DNA from: Niastella soli
GTDB taxonomy: Bacteria; Bacteroidota; Bacteroidia; Chitinophagales; Chitinophagaceae
Length of the DNA stretch: 64,000 bases
Assembly (NCBI RefSeq): GCF_017742245.1
Contig: NZ_JAGHKO010000001.1
Location: 2,970,463-3,034,462 of the forward strand
Direction of reading: 5' to 3'
Each line of letters begins with the position of its first letter. Position 1 is the first letter of the stretch. Of this stretch, positions 24,484 through 33,976 are shown in pieces. The translations under genes and the position numbers were made by a program. The notes below the pieces were generated by a model, which worked only from the letters and a program-made list of their open reading frames with translations, was not told where the DNA came from and ran no database searches.

Positions 24484-25677
24484 TTACTTTTTGCCAGGAT
24501 ACTCCTTCAATGCCTGCTGTAAACAGTCCATAGCTTTATTGAGGTCGTCTACATTCAATACATAAGCCAGTCGCACTTCATTCTTGCCAAGGCCTGGTGT
24601 ACCATAAAACCCACTGGCAGGGGCCAGCATTATGGTTTGCCCGTTATAGGAGAATGATTCCAGCAGCCATTGACAAAATGTATCGGCATTGTCAATAGGT
24701 AAACGCGCCATGGCATAAAATGCGCCAAGCGGGTTAGGACAGGTAACGCCTGGCATGTCGTTTAACCGTTTTACCAGTACATCGCGGCGTTTCATGTATT
24801 CGGCCTTGGTCGCATCAAAATAATTGTCGGGCAGGTCAATGGCTGCTTCTCCCAGTATCTGGGCAAAAGAAGGCGGGCTTAACCTGGCCTGGGCAAATTT
24901 GAGTACTGACTCCAGTACCTGTTTATTTTTAGTTACCAGGGCGCCAATACGGCCGCCACACGCACTGTACCGTTTGGAGATAGTATCCATCAGGATAACG
25001 TTTTCTTCAATACCGGGTAAATGCATGGCGCTGATATTTTCGCCACCATAGCAAAATTCGCGGTAAGCCTCATCAGAGAACAGATACAGGTTGTGTTTCT
25101 GAACGATCTGTTTCAGCGTTTCCATTTCTTCCCGGCTATATAAATAACCTGTGGGATTATTTGGATTGCAAATAAGAATGGCTTTGGTTTTTGGGGTAAC
25201 CAGCTTTTCGAATGCAGAAATAGGAGGTAAAGCAAAACCAGTATCAATTGATGAGGTCACGGGCACTACTTTAACGCCTGCAGCCACCGCAAATCCATTA
25301 TAATTGGCGTAAAAGGGTTCTGGGATAATTACTTCATCACCTGCATCTAAACAAGCCATAAAGCCAAATAAAATGGCTTCAGACCCACCTGTTGTTACGA
25401 TGATCTGGGTATGATCTACTTCAATTCCGTTCTTTTTATAATACTGTACCAGTTTGCGGCGGTAGCTTTCGTTACCGGCACTGTGGCTGTATTCAAGTAC
25501 TTTAAAATCGGCATGACGAACGGCGTCAAGGATTTGCTCCGGCGTCTCAATATCGGGCTGGCCGATATTCAGGTGATATACTTTGGTGCCCCGCTTTTTA
25601 GCAGCTTCAGCATATGGCACCAGTTTGCGTATAGGTGATGGCGGCATCAGCTGGCCGCGACTACTAAGTGTTAGCAT
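24484..25677 (-). CDS. Class I/II pyridoxal-phosphate aminotransferase (aspartate/tyrosine-type)
   Basis: The 397-residue fold-type I aminotransferase starts at the ATG at 25677 (MLTLSSRGQ), because a -7 element sits 4 bp before it; a TTG 33 bp earlier is possible but would lie upstream of the start point. Motifs are LNIGQPDIETP, TTGGSEAILFGFMA, NPNNPTGYLYS, the PLP Lys in DTISKRYSACGGRIG and LAYVLN. It transfers amino groups between an amino acid and 2-oxoglutarate; aspartate or aromatic substrates are usual for this branch. It is monocistronic with a terminator behind it and is probably leaderless. Confidence 0.9.
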   Translation of the reverse strand: MLTLSSRGQLMPPSPIRKLVPYAEAAKKRGTKVYHLNIGQPDIETPEQILDAVRHADFKVLEYSHSAGNESYRRKLVQYYKKNGIEVDHTQIIVTTGGSEAILFGFMACLDAGDEVIIPEPFYANYNGFAVAAGVKVVPVTSSIDTGFALPPISAFEKLVTPKTKAILICNPNNPTGYLYSREEMETLKQIVQKHNLYLFSDEAYREFCYGGENISAMHLPGIEENVILMDTISKRYSACGGRIGALVTKNKQVLESVLKFAQARLSPPSFAQILGEAAIDLPDNYFDATKAEYMKRRDVLVKRLNDMPGVTCPNPLGAFYAMARLPIDNADTFCQWLLESFSYNGQTIMLAPASGFYGTPGLGKNEVRLAYVLNVDDLNKAMDCLQQALKEYPGKK

Positions 25678-25681
25678 TTCG

Positions 25682-25689
25682 CAAATATA
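25682..25689 (-). promoter_or_regulatory. -7 element abutting aminotransferase start (leaderless promoter)
   Basis: TATATTTG on the minus strand matches the -7 consensus exactly, with only four bases before the ATG, so the transcript probably starts at or near the A of ATG. Confidence 0.6.
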
Positions 25690-25839
25690 GGGTACAGGTT
25701 TTAAGTTCAAAATGCTTTGTTTCTGGTTGAGAATGTGGTATTTACAAAAAATACTATTCTGGTAGACTGGTTCATTTAAGGTGTCATGAAAGTCAATGGA
25801 TTATATCCAGCACAAACAAGCATGGGGAACTACAGGTTT

Positions 25840-25874
25840 AAAAAAAAAATCCTCACAGCGTTTGCCGTGAGGAC
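25840..25874 (-). terminator. Terminator of DUF1573 genes
   Basis: The stem TCCTCAC / GTGAGGA follows a run of nine A, 40 bp after the stop of the second DUF1573 gene. Confidence 0.8.
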
Positions 25875-25914
25875 CAGTTATTTTATCGATTATTACTTTT
25901 CTACTTCAGAAAGA

Positions 25915-26358
25915 TTATCCCTTTTTGGTTCCTTTTTCTTTTTCGAATTTAGCGTAGTCATCTGCAGACAGTACTTCGCCAGTAATTTTCAATTCCAAAG
26001 GCTGATCTACCCCGGCAACTTTTACATAAATGGTTTTATTAAAGGGGCCGGCGGCCGCCGCATTGAAACCTGCAGTGATCTTGTCATCTTTACCTTTTGC
26101 AATAGGAGCATCTGGTTTTACGGGTGTTGTGCAACCGCAAGACGCATTGGCTGATTCAATAACTACGGGTTTATCTGTAATGTTAGAAAATGCGAAAGCA
26201 TAAGTTACGGGTACACCTTGCTTGATTTTTCCAAAATCGTGCGTTACATCCTTGAATTTAACAAAGTTATCCGCCTTTTTAACAGTTGCAGGCGCAGTCT
26301 GGGCAAATACTCCAATAGTTAAGATCAATGCTGCAAATGCTAATACGAAACGTTTCAT
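25915..26358 (-). CDS. DUF1573 exported protein (second copy)
   Basis: The 147-residue protein has a signal peptide (MKRFVLAFAALILTIGVFAQ). The DUF1573 domain follows: VTHDFGKIKQGVPVTYAFAFSN, then the SCGCTTPVKP Cys pair and FNKTIYVKVAG. The fold is an immunoglobulin-like (ASPM/SPD-2-type) beta sandwich in the periplasm; the SCGC motif is a family mark of unknown role. It lies 13 bp downstream of a close paralog on the same strand, so the two form an operon and a recent-style tandem duplication. The C-terminal KFEKEKGTKKG is lysine-rich. Confidence 0.88.
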   Translation of the reverse strand: MKRFVLAFAALILTIGVFAQTAPATVKKADNFVKFKDVTHDFGKIKQGVPVTYAFAFSNITDKPVVIESANASCGCTTPVKPDAPIAKGKDDKITAGFNAAAAGPFNKTIYVKVAGVDQPLELKITGEVLSADDYAKFEKEKGTKKG

Positions 26359-26371
26359 GTGCTTATGTTTT

Positions 26372-26833
26372 TTAATTGTTTTTCAATAATGATAAAGACG
26401 CATTTACTGGTGCTGAGGTTGCTGGGCCTTTATAAACTGTACCAGTAATGGTCAATGTCTTGTATTGGTGATTATTGTAAGTTATTGTAATTGTTTTAGT
26501 GAACATGCCTTCAGCAGCAGCATTGTAACCTATTTTAATGGTGGTTGTAGCGCCGGCCTGAATGGCATCTTTACTCCATTCTGGAGTGGTACAACCACAG
26601 GACGCCTGTACATTTTCAAGCATCAGTGGTTCTTTACCAATGTTTACCAGCTCAAAGTTATGGGTAACAGGACGACCTTGCTGGATTTTTCCAAAGTCAT
26701 AAGATGTTTCCTTTAACTGAACTACTTCTGCTGGTTTTGTTTCAACCGGCTTTGTATTGGTAGTGGTAGTGCTTTGGGCTTTGGCCATTAAAGTAGCCGC
26801 TGCAAAACAAACCATTAAAAACGTCTTCTTCAT
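26372..26833 (-). CDS. DUF1573 exported protein (first copy)
   Basis: The 153-residue protein has a signal peptide (MKKTFLMVCFAAATLMAKAQ), a Thr/Pro/Lys-rich linker (STTTTNTKPVETKPAEV), and the DUF1573 domain with TSYDFGKIQQGRPVTHNFELVN and SCGCTTPEWSKDAI. It is the first gene of a two-gene operon with a 13-bp intergenic gap to the paralog. DUF1573 proteins are abundant in Bacteroidota, but their substrates are not known. The two copies share the core motif pattern yet differ in linker and C-terminus. Confidence 0.88.
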   Translation of the reverse strand: MKKTFLMVCFAAATLMAKAQSTTTTNTKPVETKPAEVVQLKETSYDFGKIQQGRPVTHNFELVNIGKEPLMLENVQASCGCTTPEWSKDAIQAGATTTIKIGYNAAAEGMFTKTITITYNNHQYKTLTITGTVYKGPATSAPVNASLSLLKNN

Positions 26834-27044
26834 ACGTACAAATTTTAAGGTTTTTGGTTGGTATTGGCTAATCTACACAATATCCGGTTATTTCCAGGAT
26901 AAAATTGATTCCATTTTCTATCAATGGGAATAACGTTTGTAACCATAACGTGCTCAAAATTACATTTTTAACGAGCTATTGGCCAATTAATTTTCTTGCT
27001 AATGACATTTTTTTAACAACCCTGCAAAATGGCATTAATATTAA

Positions 27045-27052
27045 TACTTTTG
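27045..27052 (+). promoter_or_regulatory. -7 element abutting E1 start (leaderless promoter)
   Basis: TACTTTTG matches TAnnTTTG exactly and is separated from the ATG by only four bases (TCGC), so the mRNA probably has no 5' leader. I see no good -33 TTG. Confidence 0.55.
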
Positions 27053-27056
27053 TCGC

Positions 27057-29450
27057 ATGGAAAATAGCACTCACAATCAATCGCTTGCCGGCGAGAAGCT
27101 GTCTTTCGATAAATTTCGCGAAGAAGTATTAAAAGATTACCGCCTGGTTTGCGAAAGCCGGGAGGCCAGTTTACTGGGTCGTAAAGAGGTTCTTACTGGT
27201 AAAGCCAAGTTTGGCATTTTTGGTGATGGCAAAGAGGTAGCGCAAATTGCGGCTTCCAAATTTTTCCAGCCCGGCGATTTCCTGTCGGGTTATTATCGCG
27301 ATCAAACAATTGCTTTTGCCACCGGCCAGGCCACCATTGAACAATTTTTTTCACAACTGTATGCCGATCCTGATTCGGCAAATGACCCCAATAGTAGTGG
27401 CAGACAAATGAATTCTCATTTCGCCACTGCCATTGTTGATAAACAGGGGGAATGGCTGGATCTGGTTAACCGGAAAAACATTGCCGCCGGTTTGGCGCCT
27501 ACTGCCGGACAAATGCCACGCGCATTAGGTATGGCCCTGGCTTCCAAACTATTCCGAAATTCTGATGTACTCAAAGACCTGAATCATTTGAGTAATAATG
27601 GTAATGAAATATGTTTCTGTACTATCGGCGATGCCTCTACGTCTGAAGGACACTTCTGGGAAGCGCTGAATGCTGCCGGTGTTTTGCAAATACCCTTAGC
27701 GGTTTTTGTATGGGACGACGGATACGGCATTTCTGTTCCCCGCCGGATGCAAACCATAAAAGGATCAATTTCTGAGGCCATGCGTGGTATGCAACGTAAA
27801 GAAAATACCAATGGTTTCGATATATATAAAGTAAAAGCATGGGACTATGCTGGTATGTGTGAGGTGTTTGAATCGGCCATCCGACGCATGCGCGAAACAC
27901 ATATTCCCGCCCTGTTCCATGTAGAGGAAGTAACACAACCGCAGGGACATTCCACTTCGGGCAGTCACGAACGGTACAAAACGCCCGACCGTCTTGCCTG
28001 GGAGCGGGAATGGGATGGCAATAAAAAAATGCGGGAATGGATCCTCGAGAATACCCTGGCCAGTGAAGATGAGCTGGAAGAAATTGAGAGCCATGCCAAG
28101 GAACTGGTGCGTGAAAGCAAAGTGCGCGCCTGGGAAAAGTATATTTCACCTATAAAACAGTTGGTATCAAAATGCCTGGAAACACTCGATACATTGATAG
28201 GGCATGGTGCTGATACCACGGGGGAAATATCTGCTGCTAAAAATTTGCTGGCCACTAACCGCGAACCATTGCGTAAAGATGTTATGGAGGCCTTGCATAA
28301 AGCCATCCAGGCAGCCGGCCACTCGCACCTGATCTCAGAAGCGAAGGAATTTTACCAGGAACTGCGCAAAGAGGGCTATATCAATTACGGTAGTTATTTA
28401 TATGATGAAAGCCCCAAGAGCCCAATGAAGGTAACTACCACCCCATTGGAATTTGCCAGTGACGCGCCCATGATGAACGGGTATGAGATCCTGAACCATT
28501 ACTTCGATGAACTATTTACCAGAAACCCCAAGGTGCTTGCCTTCGGTGAAGATGTTGGTAAAATCGGAGATGTGAACCAGGGTTTTTCCGGTTTACAGAA
28601 TAAATATGGTGAGAACCGAATCTTCGATACTTCTATCCGTGAGTTAACGATCATGGGACAGGGGATAGGATTGGCTTTTCGCGGTCTGCGTCCCATAGCC
28701 GAAATTCAATACATCGATTACATGTTATACGGGCTGCAACAGTTGAGCGATGATGCCTCCACGTTGTACTGGCGAACCAAGGGACGTCAGGCTTGTCCGC
28801 TCATTGTGCGTACACGTGGTCACCGCCTCGAAGGCATCTGGCACAGCGGTTCGCCAATGGGTATGATGTTGCATTCATTGCGCGGTATGCACATTTGCGT
28901 TCCACGCAATATGGTACAGGCTGCCGGTATGTACAATACCTTATTATCTGGTAACGATCCCGGGGTTATAGTAGAATGTCTGAATGGCTACCGCCTCAAG
29001 GAAAAATTACCTTCCAATATTGTTGATTATAAAGTGGCATTGGGTGTACCCGAGGTTATACACGAGGGTACTGATATCACTATTGTTTCTTATGGCAGTG
29101 TGTTGCGCGTCATCAGTGAAGCGGCTGCTATTCTGGCCAAAGCCGATATCAGTTGTGAGATCATCGACGTACAAACCCTGTTGCCTTTCGATGTGAACCA
29201 CCTCATTCTCGATTCATTAAAAAAGACCAATCGCATTGTGTTTGTTGATGAAGATGTGCCTGGTGGTGCAGCTGGCTATATGTACAATAAAGTACTGGAA
29301 GAGCAAGGCGGTTATCGCTGGCTCGATGTGTCGCCCCGCACCATTACGAGTCAGGCGCACAGACCCAGCTATGGCAGTGATGGCGATTATTTCAGCAAGC
29401 CAAATGTGGAGCAGATTGTTGATGTGATCCAGGAAATGATGTCGGAGTAG
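27057..29450 (+). CDS. 2-oxoacid dehydrogenase E1, fused alpha and beta subunits
   Basis: The single 797-residue chain joins E1 alpha (residues of about 1-450) and E1 beta (470-797), which are separate genes in many bacteria. The alpha part has RKNIAAGLAPTAGQMPRALGMALASKL, a thiamine-diphosphate motif GDASTSEGHFWEALNAAGV...WDDGYGIS, and ERYKTPDR before the linker. The beta part has LAFGEDVGKIGDVNQGFSGLQNKYG, FDTSIRELTIMGQGIGLAFRGLRPIAEIQYIDYMLYGLQQL and DEDVPGGAAGYM. It feeds acyl groups to a lipoyl E2, probably for branched-chain or pyruvate-type oxoacids; the exact substrate is not visible. No E2/E3 is adjacent. Confidence 0.9.
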   Translation: MENSTHNQSLAGEKLSFDKFREEVLKDYRLVCESREASLLGRKEVLTGKAKFGIFGDGKEVAQIAASKFFQPGDFLSGYYRDQTIAFATGQATIEQFFSQLYADPDSANDPNSSGRQMNSHFATAIVDKQGEWLDLVNRKNIAAGLAPTAGQMPRALGMALASKLFRNSDVLKDLNHLSNNGNEICFCTIGDASTSEGHFWEALNAAGVLQIPLAVFVWDDGYGISVPRRMQTIKGSISEAMRGMQRKENTNGFDIYKVKAWDYAGMCEVFESAIRRMRETHIPALFHVEEVTQPQGHSTSGSHERYKTPDRLAWEREWDGNKKMREWILENTLASEDELEEIESHAKELVRESKVRAWEKYISPIKQLVSKCLETLDTLIGHGADTTGEISAAKNLLATNREPLRKDVMEALHKAIQAAGHSHLISEAKEFYQELRKEGYINYGSYLYDESPKSPMKVTTTPLEFASDAPMMNGYEILNHYFDELFTRNPKVLAFGEDVGKIGDVNQGFSGLQNKYGENRIFDTSIRELTIMGQGIGLAFRGLRPIAEIQYIDYMLYGLQQLSDDASTLYWRTKGRQACPLIVRTRGHRLEGIWHSGSPMGMMLHSLRGMHICVPRNMVQAAGMYNTLLSGNDPGVIVECLNGYRLKEKLPSNIVDYKVALGVPEVIHEGTDITIVSYGSVLRVISEAAAILAKADISCEIIDVQTLLPFDVNHLILDSLKKTNRIVFVDEDVPGGAAGYMYNKVLEEQGGYRWLDVSPRTITSQAHRPSYGSDGDYFSKPNVEQIVDVIQEMMSE

Positions 29451-29620
29451 GTCCTCCTAAGGTCGGTGGGCGAAGGAGTGGACTAAGGTGTAGTCGAAAA
29501 CAAATTCTTAACAATCGAACTAAAAACTTAATTAGATAGAACTTTTAACTTAGGGCCCAGAATTGGAACTGAGCTCTAAGCGCCCTGTACTAGAACTTAT
29601 ATAACCCCAAAACAATACCT

Positions 29621-30412
29621 GTGAAGCTACATTTGTATCAGATTGATGCATTTACCAACCATTTGTTCGGAGGTAACCCGGCTGCTGTAATTCCACTTGA
29701 AGAATGGATCAGTGATAGCCTGATGCAACGGCTGGCTATGGAGAATAATCTCAGCGAAACTGTTTTCTTTGTGCCTTCAAAGAAACCGGATGCTGATTTT
29801 GAGATCCGTTGGTTTACACCAGTATCAGAGATCAATCTGTGCGGACATGCCACACTGGCTTCAGCCTTTGTTTTATACCATGTAATGGGCTATGGTTACC
29901 CGGCTATTCGTTTTCAGTCAAAAAGCGGCATACTGGTGATAACCAAAAATTTTGATAAGATCAGTATGGATTTCCCTGCCTGGAAACCAGAGCCACTTGC
30001 CAATGTGCCGGCCGAACTGGCCACTGCCCTGGGAAATATTTCCATTAATAGTGTACATAAGTACCGCGATTACCTGGTGGAAGTGGCTGATGAAAGCCTG
30101 GTACAACTTTGCCAGCCCGATTTTACCTTATTGAAAGCGCTGGGTCACAAAGTGATCCTCACTGCCAAAGGAAGCAAGGCTGATTTTGTATCAAGGTTTT
30201 TTGCACCAACTGTAGGGGTTGACGAAGACCCGGTAACCGGATCGGCCCATTCCCAATTGATCCCCTACTGGGCAGAAAAACTGGGAAAGAAAACCTTATA
30301 TGCCCGGCAACTATCGAAACGTGGCGGTGAGTTATGGTGCGAATACCTGGGCGAAAGGGTAGCCATGGCGGGCCAGTGCGTATTCTTTATGAAAGGGGAG
30401 ATTGATCTATAA
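29621..30412 (+). CDS. PhzF family isomerase/epimerase
   Basis: The 263-residue PhzF/DAP-epimerase-fold protein starts with GTG (MKLHLYQIDAFTNHLFGGNPAAVIPL is the usual family opening). The first half carries the catalytic Glu in NNLSETVFF and the conserved FxRWFTPVxExxLCGHATLA pattern (IRWFTPVSEINLCGHATLASAF). The second half has FFAPTVGVDEDPVTGSAHSQLIPYW. The family includes trans-2,3-dihydro-3-hydroxyanthranilate isomerase, but most members have unknown substrates; phenazine synthesis is not implied. The 170-bp spacer before it shows no clear promoter. Confidence 0.9.
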   Translation: MKLHLYQIDAFTNHLFGGNPAAVIPLEEWISDSLMQRLAMENNLSETVFFVPSKKPDADFEIRWFTPVSEINLCGHATLASAFVLYHVMGYGYPAIRFQSKSGILVITKNFDKISMDFPAWKPEPLANVPAELATALGNISINSVHKYRDYLVEVADESLVQLCQPDFTLLKALGHKVILTAKGSKADFVSRFFAPTVGVDEDPVTGSAHSQLIPYWAEKLGKKTLYARQLSKRGGELWCEYLGERVAMAGQCVFFMKGEIDL

Positions 30413-30424
30413 ACATTAATATTT

Positions 30425-30727
30425 GTGCTAACAGCTACCGAAAAACGATTTATAAAATATTGGGAAGATCAACGACAGGGAGGCAAAATAAAATATTATC
30501 TGTTGTATATAATAACAGGTTCGTTTGTTGCCACCCTGGTACTTTCCTTTTTAACGCTGATGGTGGGAATCGATCTGCCTGATAATCTTGTGCTGATCGC
30601 TATTGGAAGTTTCAGTATAGTTACTATTTCCACTGTACTCAGCTGGTGGTATAATGAGAAGCGGTTTAAGAAGATAATTCAAAGAGAGATCAAAGAAGGA
30701 ATGTCGCGGGATGAGTTGGAGAACTAG
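30425..30727 (+). CDS. Small two-helix membrane protein
   Basis: The 100-residue protein starts with GTG, 10 bp after the PhzF stop, so it is probably co-transcribed. Two hydrophobic segments (YYLLYIITGSFVATLVLSFLTLMVGI and LVLIAIGSFSIVTISTVLSWWY) are flanked by charged ends (FIKYWEDQRQGG and EKRFKKIIQREIKEGMSRDELEN). I do not recognise the family. Its stop is 2 bp from the end of the oppositely oriented DCC protein, so the two transcripts converge without a terminator between them. Confidence 0.65.
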   Translation: MLTATEKRFIKYWEDQRQGGKIKYYLLYIITGSFVATLVLSFLTLMVGIDLPDNLVLIAIGSFSIVTISTVLSWWYNEKRFKKIIQREIKEGMSRDELEN

Positions 30728-30729
30728 AG

Positions 30730-31140
30730 CTATTCTAAAAAGCGTTCCCGTTCATCGGGTGTAGGCAGGCGGCAGGAGTCTTTTTTACCAAACAATTTAT
30801 AGCGGTTGGTTGCAATTAATTTATATACACCATCGCGAATGGGCTGGGGAACGTAAATAAACACATACAACAATTGCCAACCCCGGCCCAGGTACTTCAG
30901 TGTACGCAATACAGCGGTAGAACGGGTATATAATACATTGCCTTCAATAAGCATAAAGGAGTGGAACTGATCAGTGGGCAAGTGGTATTTACGCAGGTAT
31001 TCCTGGCCGGTTTTTCCCTGTAGAGACCCAAAAATTAACCTCTTTTTCTTATCTCTTTTTAAAAGGAACTGTACGGTTCCGCTGCACAAATTACATACCC
31101 CATCAAAGAGAACAATGTATTTAGATTTGATGCCGGACAT
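30730..31140 (-). CDS. DCC family thiol-disulfide oxidoreductase (DUF393)
   Basis: About 136 residues from the ATG at 31140 (MSGIKSKYIVLFDGVCNLC); a TTG 9 bp earlier is less likely. The DGVCNLCSGTVQFLL motif with the Asp-Cys-x-x-Cys start is the DCC mark, and the C-terminal part has PQPIRDGVYKLIATNRYKLFG and SCRLPTPDERERFL. The family resembles thioredoxin and probably handles thiol-disulfide exchange; partners are not known here. It converges with the small membrane protein. Confidence 0.88.
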   Translation of the reverse strand: MSGIKSKYIVLFDGVCNLCSGTVQFLLKRDKKKRLIFGSLQGKTGQEYLRKYHLPTDQFHSFMLIEGNVLYTRSTAVLRTLKYLGRGWQLLYVFIYVPQPIRDGVYKLIATNRYKLFGKKDSCRLPTPDERERFLE

Positions 31141-31223
31141 GGGAAACAATGTTTAAGCCATTCTGTAAATTATTTTCACTCCTGGCTGAATTAATGATCA
31201 CATCACGTTTCAACTGATAAAAC

Positions 31224-31257
31224 AAAACCCGTTCCGGTTTAACCGGTACGGGTTTTA
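31224..31257 (-). terminator. Terminator behind yebC-like gene
   Basis: The hairpin AAAACCCGTTCCGG / CCGGTACGGGTTTT (one mismatch) is bounded by A and T runs, 23 bp from the yebC stop. Confidence 0.85.
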
Positions 31258-31279
31258 ATATGTTATTGTACTTCCTGAA

Positions 31280-32002
31280 TTACTGCAGATTATGGAACAC
31301 CTTCTGCACGTCGTCGTCCTGCTCCAGTTTATCAACCAGTTTCAGTACTTCCTGTGCCTGCTCTTCGCCCAGTTGTACGGTGGTGCCGGGGATCCATTCT
31401 ACTTCAGCACTGATGGGAGTAATATTCCTTTCTTCCAGCGCCTTTTGCATATTGCCAAAATCGTTGAAGGCTACGCGGATCACCAATACGCTTTCACCGT
31501 TTTCGCCAGTTCCTTCACCCATTTCTTCCAAACCGGCATCTATTAATTCCAGCTCCAGGTCGTCCTGGCTAAGGCCTTCTGGTTTCAGTTTGAACACACC
31601 CATTTTTTTGAACTGAAAGCTTACGCTGCCGCTGTTACCCAGGGTACCATTGCCTTTATTGAAAATGGCCTTTATGTTGGCTACGGTACGTACGTGGTTA
31701 TCGGTAGCAGTCTCTACCAGAATGGCTACGCCGTTGGGTCCGTATCCTTCGTACAGGATCTCGTCATAGTTTTCCATTTCCTTACCCGAGGCCCGTTTAA
31801 TAGCTGCTTCCACGCGGTCTTTAGGCATGTTCACGCTCTTGGCGTTCTGAAAACAACGTCTAAGGGCCGGGTTGGTATTAGGGTCGGGGCCACCAGCTTT
31901 TACAGCTATGGCAATTTCCTTTCCAATACGGGTAAATTGTTTGGCCATCCGGTCCCACCGGGCAAACATCGTGTGTTTACGTACTTCAAATATGCGACCC
32001 AT
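31280..32002 (-). CDS. YebC/PmpR family protein
   Basis: The 240-residue protein matches the YebC/TACO1 family: [38 protein letters not shown] at the start, [30 protein letters not shown], and [53 protein letters not shown]. It is usually annotated as a transcriptional regulator; YebC-family proteins have also been linked to translation of proline-rich sequences. EF-P, another such factor, is encoded 15 kb away in this window, but no direct operon link exists. The gene has its own terminator and is probably monocistronic. Confidence 0.9.
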   Translation of the reverse strand: MGRIFEVRKHTMFARWDRMAKQFTRIGKEIAIAVKAGGPDPNTNPALRRCFQNAKSVNMPKDRVEAAIKRASGKEMENYDEILYEGYGPNGVAILVETATDNHVRTVANIKAIFNKGNGTLGNSGSVSFQFKKMGVFKLKPEGLSQDDLELELIDAGLEEMGEGTGENGESVLVIRVAFNDFGNMQKALEERNITPISAEVEWIPGTTVQLGEEQAQEVLKLVDKLEQDDDVQKVFHNLQ

Positions 32003-32040
32003 ATATTCTTTATGGTTTATTTATTATCTATATCAATGTT

Positions 32041-32118
32041 GTTTCCGGTTACCAGTTTCCGATTGCAGGTTACAGGTCTCAGATAAAGCTTGCGGCTTGT
32101 AGCTGGTTTTCCGGGCTG
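32041..32118. repeat. Degenerate heptad repeat tract
   Basis: A series TTTCCGG, TTACCAG, TTTCCGA, TTGCAGG, TTACAGG, TCTCAGA continues in the same 7-bp frame. It is one of about ten such tracts in this window. Confidence 0.5.
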
Positions 32119-32163
32119 CAAAAATAAAATAACTGGTTCACCTGGCCAACTCACTCCGGTAAA

Positions 32164-32198
32164 ACAAAACCCTCCCGATGTATCGGGAGGGTTTTATA
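32164..32198 (-). terminator. Terminator of amino-acid permease
   Basis: The perfect hairpin AAAACCCTCCCGAT / ATCGGGAGGGTTTT with a GT loop lies 35 bp after the permease stop. Confidence 0.88.
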
Positions 32199-32232
32199 AG
32201 GAGTTATGAAAATATCACACATTTTCAGGTTG

Positions 32233-33777
32233 TTATACCTTTTCGGCAGGCTTATTTCCCATTAAAGCATCTTTACGGGCTTTACTGTGTTTTACGCTGT
32301 AGCCAAAATAAATGGCAAATCCGATGATCAGCCAAACGATCAACCGCAGCCAGTTGTCGATACCCAAACCGGCAATCATCAGCAAACAGATCAGGGCTCC
32401 CAGGATAGGTAAGAAGGGAACCATAGGTGTTTTAAATGATCTTGGGATCTCCGGATTGGATTTGCGCATCATGATCACCCCAATACATACCAACACAAAT
32501 GCGAATAAAGTTCCAATACTGGTCATATTGCCCACTACCGAATCTGGTATGAAGGCAGCGAATATTGATACAAAAGCAAAGAACAGCCATTGTGATTTGT
32601 AAGGTGTTTTGTGTTTAGGGTGCAATTTGCTGAATACAGCAGGCACCAGCCCGTCTTTCGACATACTATAAAACACCCGTGTTTGCCCTAACAACATTAC
32701 CAGTATCACCGATGAAAAACCAAATAAAATGGCAGCGGTAATAAAGGTAGAAAGCCAACTATAGCTTGCTGGCATATAAGTTTTTACTGCATATGAAACA
32801 GATGCTTCACCACCTTGTTTCAGGAAATCGGTGAAGGGGGCCAAACCCGTAAGTACATAGGAGAAAAGGATGTATAATACGGTACAAAGAGCCAGGGAAA
32901 CCAAAATACCACGGGGCATATCGCGTTTGGGGTTTTTAGCTTCCTGGGCGGCTGTAGACACCGCATCAAACCCAATGAACGCAAAAAATACCACACCGGC
33001 GCCAGCTACAACCCCGCCCCAGCCATGGTTCCAGAAATCTGAATAGTGGTGAATTTTATTGGTATTGGTAATAGGATCGATGATGTTTAAAGTTACATCC
33101 GGTTGTGTAGCAGGTATCAGATAAGGCGTATGATTGGCCGGGTTGATATATTGCCATCCTAATGCGATAAACAAAAGAACAATGGTCATTTTTAAGATCA
33201 CAATGATATTGTTCACTACTGCTGACTGCCTTGTTCCTCTGATAAGCAATAAGGTAAGCATTAATAAAATAAATACAGCAGGCAGGTTTATCATGCCACG
33301 CACCCCGGCATCGGATATCTGGAAGGGCGAGTGGCACCATTCATACGGTATCGTAAACCCAAAGACGGTGGTACATAGTTCATTTAAGTATTGCGACCAT
33401 CCAATTGCAACGGTTGCGGCGCCTAACGCATATTCCAGCACCAGGTCCCAGCCTATGATCCAGGCAACAAATTCACCCATGGTTGCATAACTGTAAGTAT
33501 AGGCACTCCCTGCAATAGGGATCATAGAAGCAAATTCCGCATAACACAAACCGGCCAGGGCGCAGCCAATTGCCGCAAGTATAAAGGAGAATGTCACGGC
33601 CGAACCGGCATGGGCTCCGGCTGCATTAGCTGTGCGTACAAAGATACCTGCTCCAATAATGGCCCCAATCCCCAGGGCGATCAATGCACCGCCACTCAAT
33701 GTCCGCTTCAGGCCTTTTTCTGAATCGTCCGCTTCAGAAATTAATGATAATATGTTCTTTTTAACAAATAGACTCAT
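32233..33777 (-). CDS. APC superfamily amino-acid permease
   Basis: The 514-residue transporter has about 12 membrane segments. The N-terminal signature is LKRTLSGGALIALGIGAIIGAGIFVRTANAAG, followed by GSAVTFSFILAAIGCALAGLCYAEFASMIPIAGSAYTYSY and FFAFIGFDAVSTAAQEAKNPKRDMPRGI. This matches the cationic-amino-acid-transporter (CAT) branch, with a proton or cation gradient as driving force. The exact substrate is not visible; Bacteroidota members are often annotated as basic amino-acid or polyamine transporters. It is monocistronic, with a terminator downstream and divergent to the dicarboxylate symporter across 200 bp. Confidence 0.9.
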   Translation of the reverse strand: MSLFVKKNILSLISEADDSEKGLKRTLSGGALIALGIGAIIGAGIFVRTANAAGAHAGSAVTFSFILAAIGCALAGLCYAEFASMIPIAGSAYTYSYATMGEFVAWIIGWDLVLEYALGAATVAIGWSQYLNELCTTVFGFTIPYEWCHSPFQISDAGVRGMINLPAVFILLMLTLLLIRGTRQSAVVNNIIVILKMTIVLLFIALGWQYINPANHTPYLIPATQPDVTLNIIDPITNTNKIHHYSDFWNHGWGGVVAGAGVVFFAFIGFDAVSTAAQEAKNPKRDMPRGILVSLALCTVLYILFSYVLTGLAPFTDFLKQGGEASVSYAVKTYMPASYSWLSTFITAAILFGFSSVILVMLLGQTRVFYSMSKDGLVPAVFSKLHPKHKTPYKSQWLFFAFVSIFAAFIPDSVVGNMTSIGTLFAFVLVCIGVIMMRKSNPEIPRSFKTPMVPFLPILGALICLLMIAGLGIDNWLRLIVWLIIGFAIYFGYSVKHSKARKDALMGNKPAEKV

Positions 33778-33976
33778 AAGAGCGCGTTAGAGTTTTTGAT
33801 GAAAGTTTTTCTTTAAATCATGTATGAGGTTGGAAAGATAAGGATTTATTAAAATTACGGGCCAAAAGTTATTATAAATGGTTAAGCGGTAAACAGGGCA
33901 AAAGATAAACTGATACTGCAAATCGGTTTATGCTTTTAATATTATATTGCAGCCTATTACTTTTTAACCAAACTAC

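Noticed and set aside
27637..28306. Several minus-strand ORFs inside the E1 gene
   Set aside because: They are shadows of the clear E1 alpha/beta frame with rare composition (many Cys, His and Trp).
29621..30412. Phenazine biosynthesis
   Set aside because: A single PhzF-like gene without other phz genes does not indicate phenazine; the family is broad.
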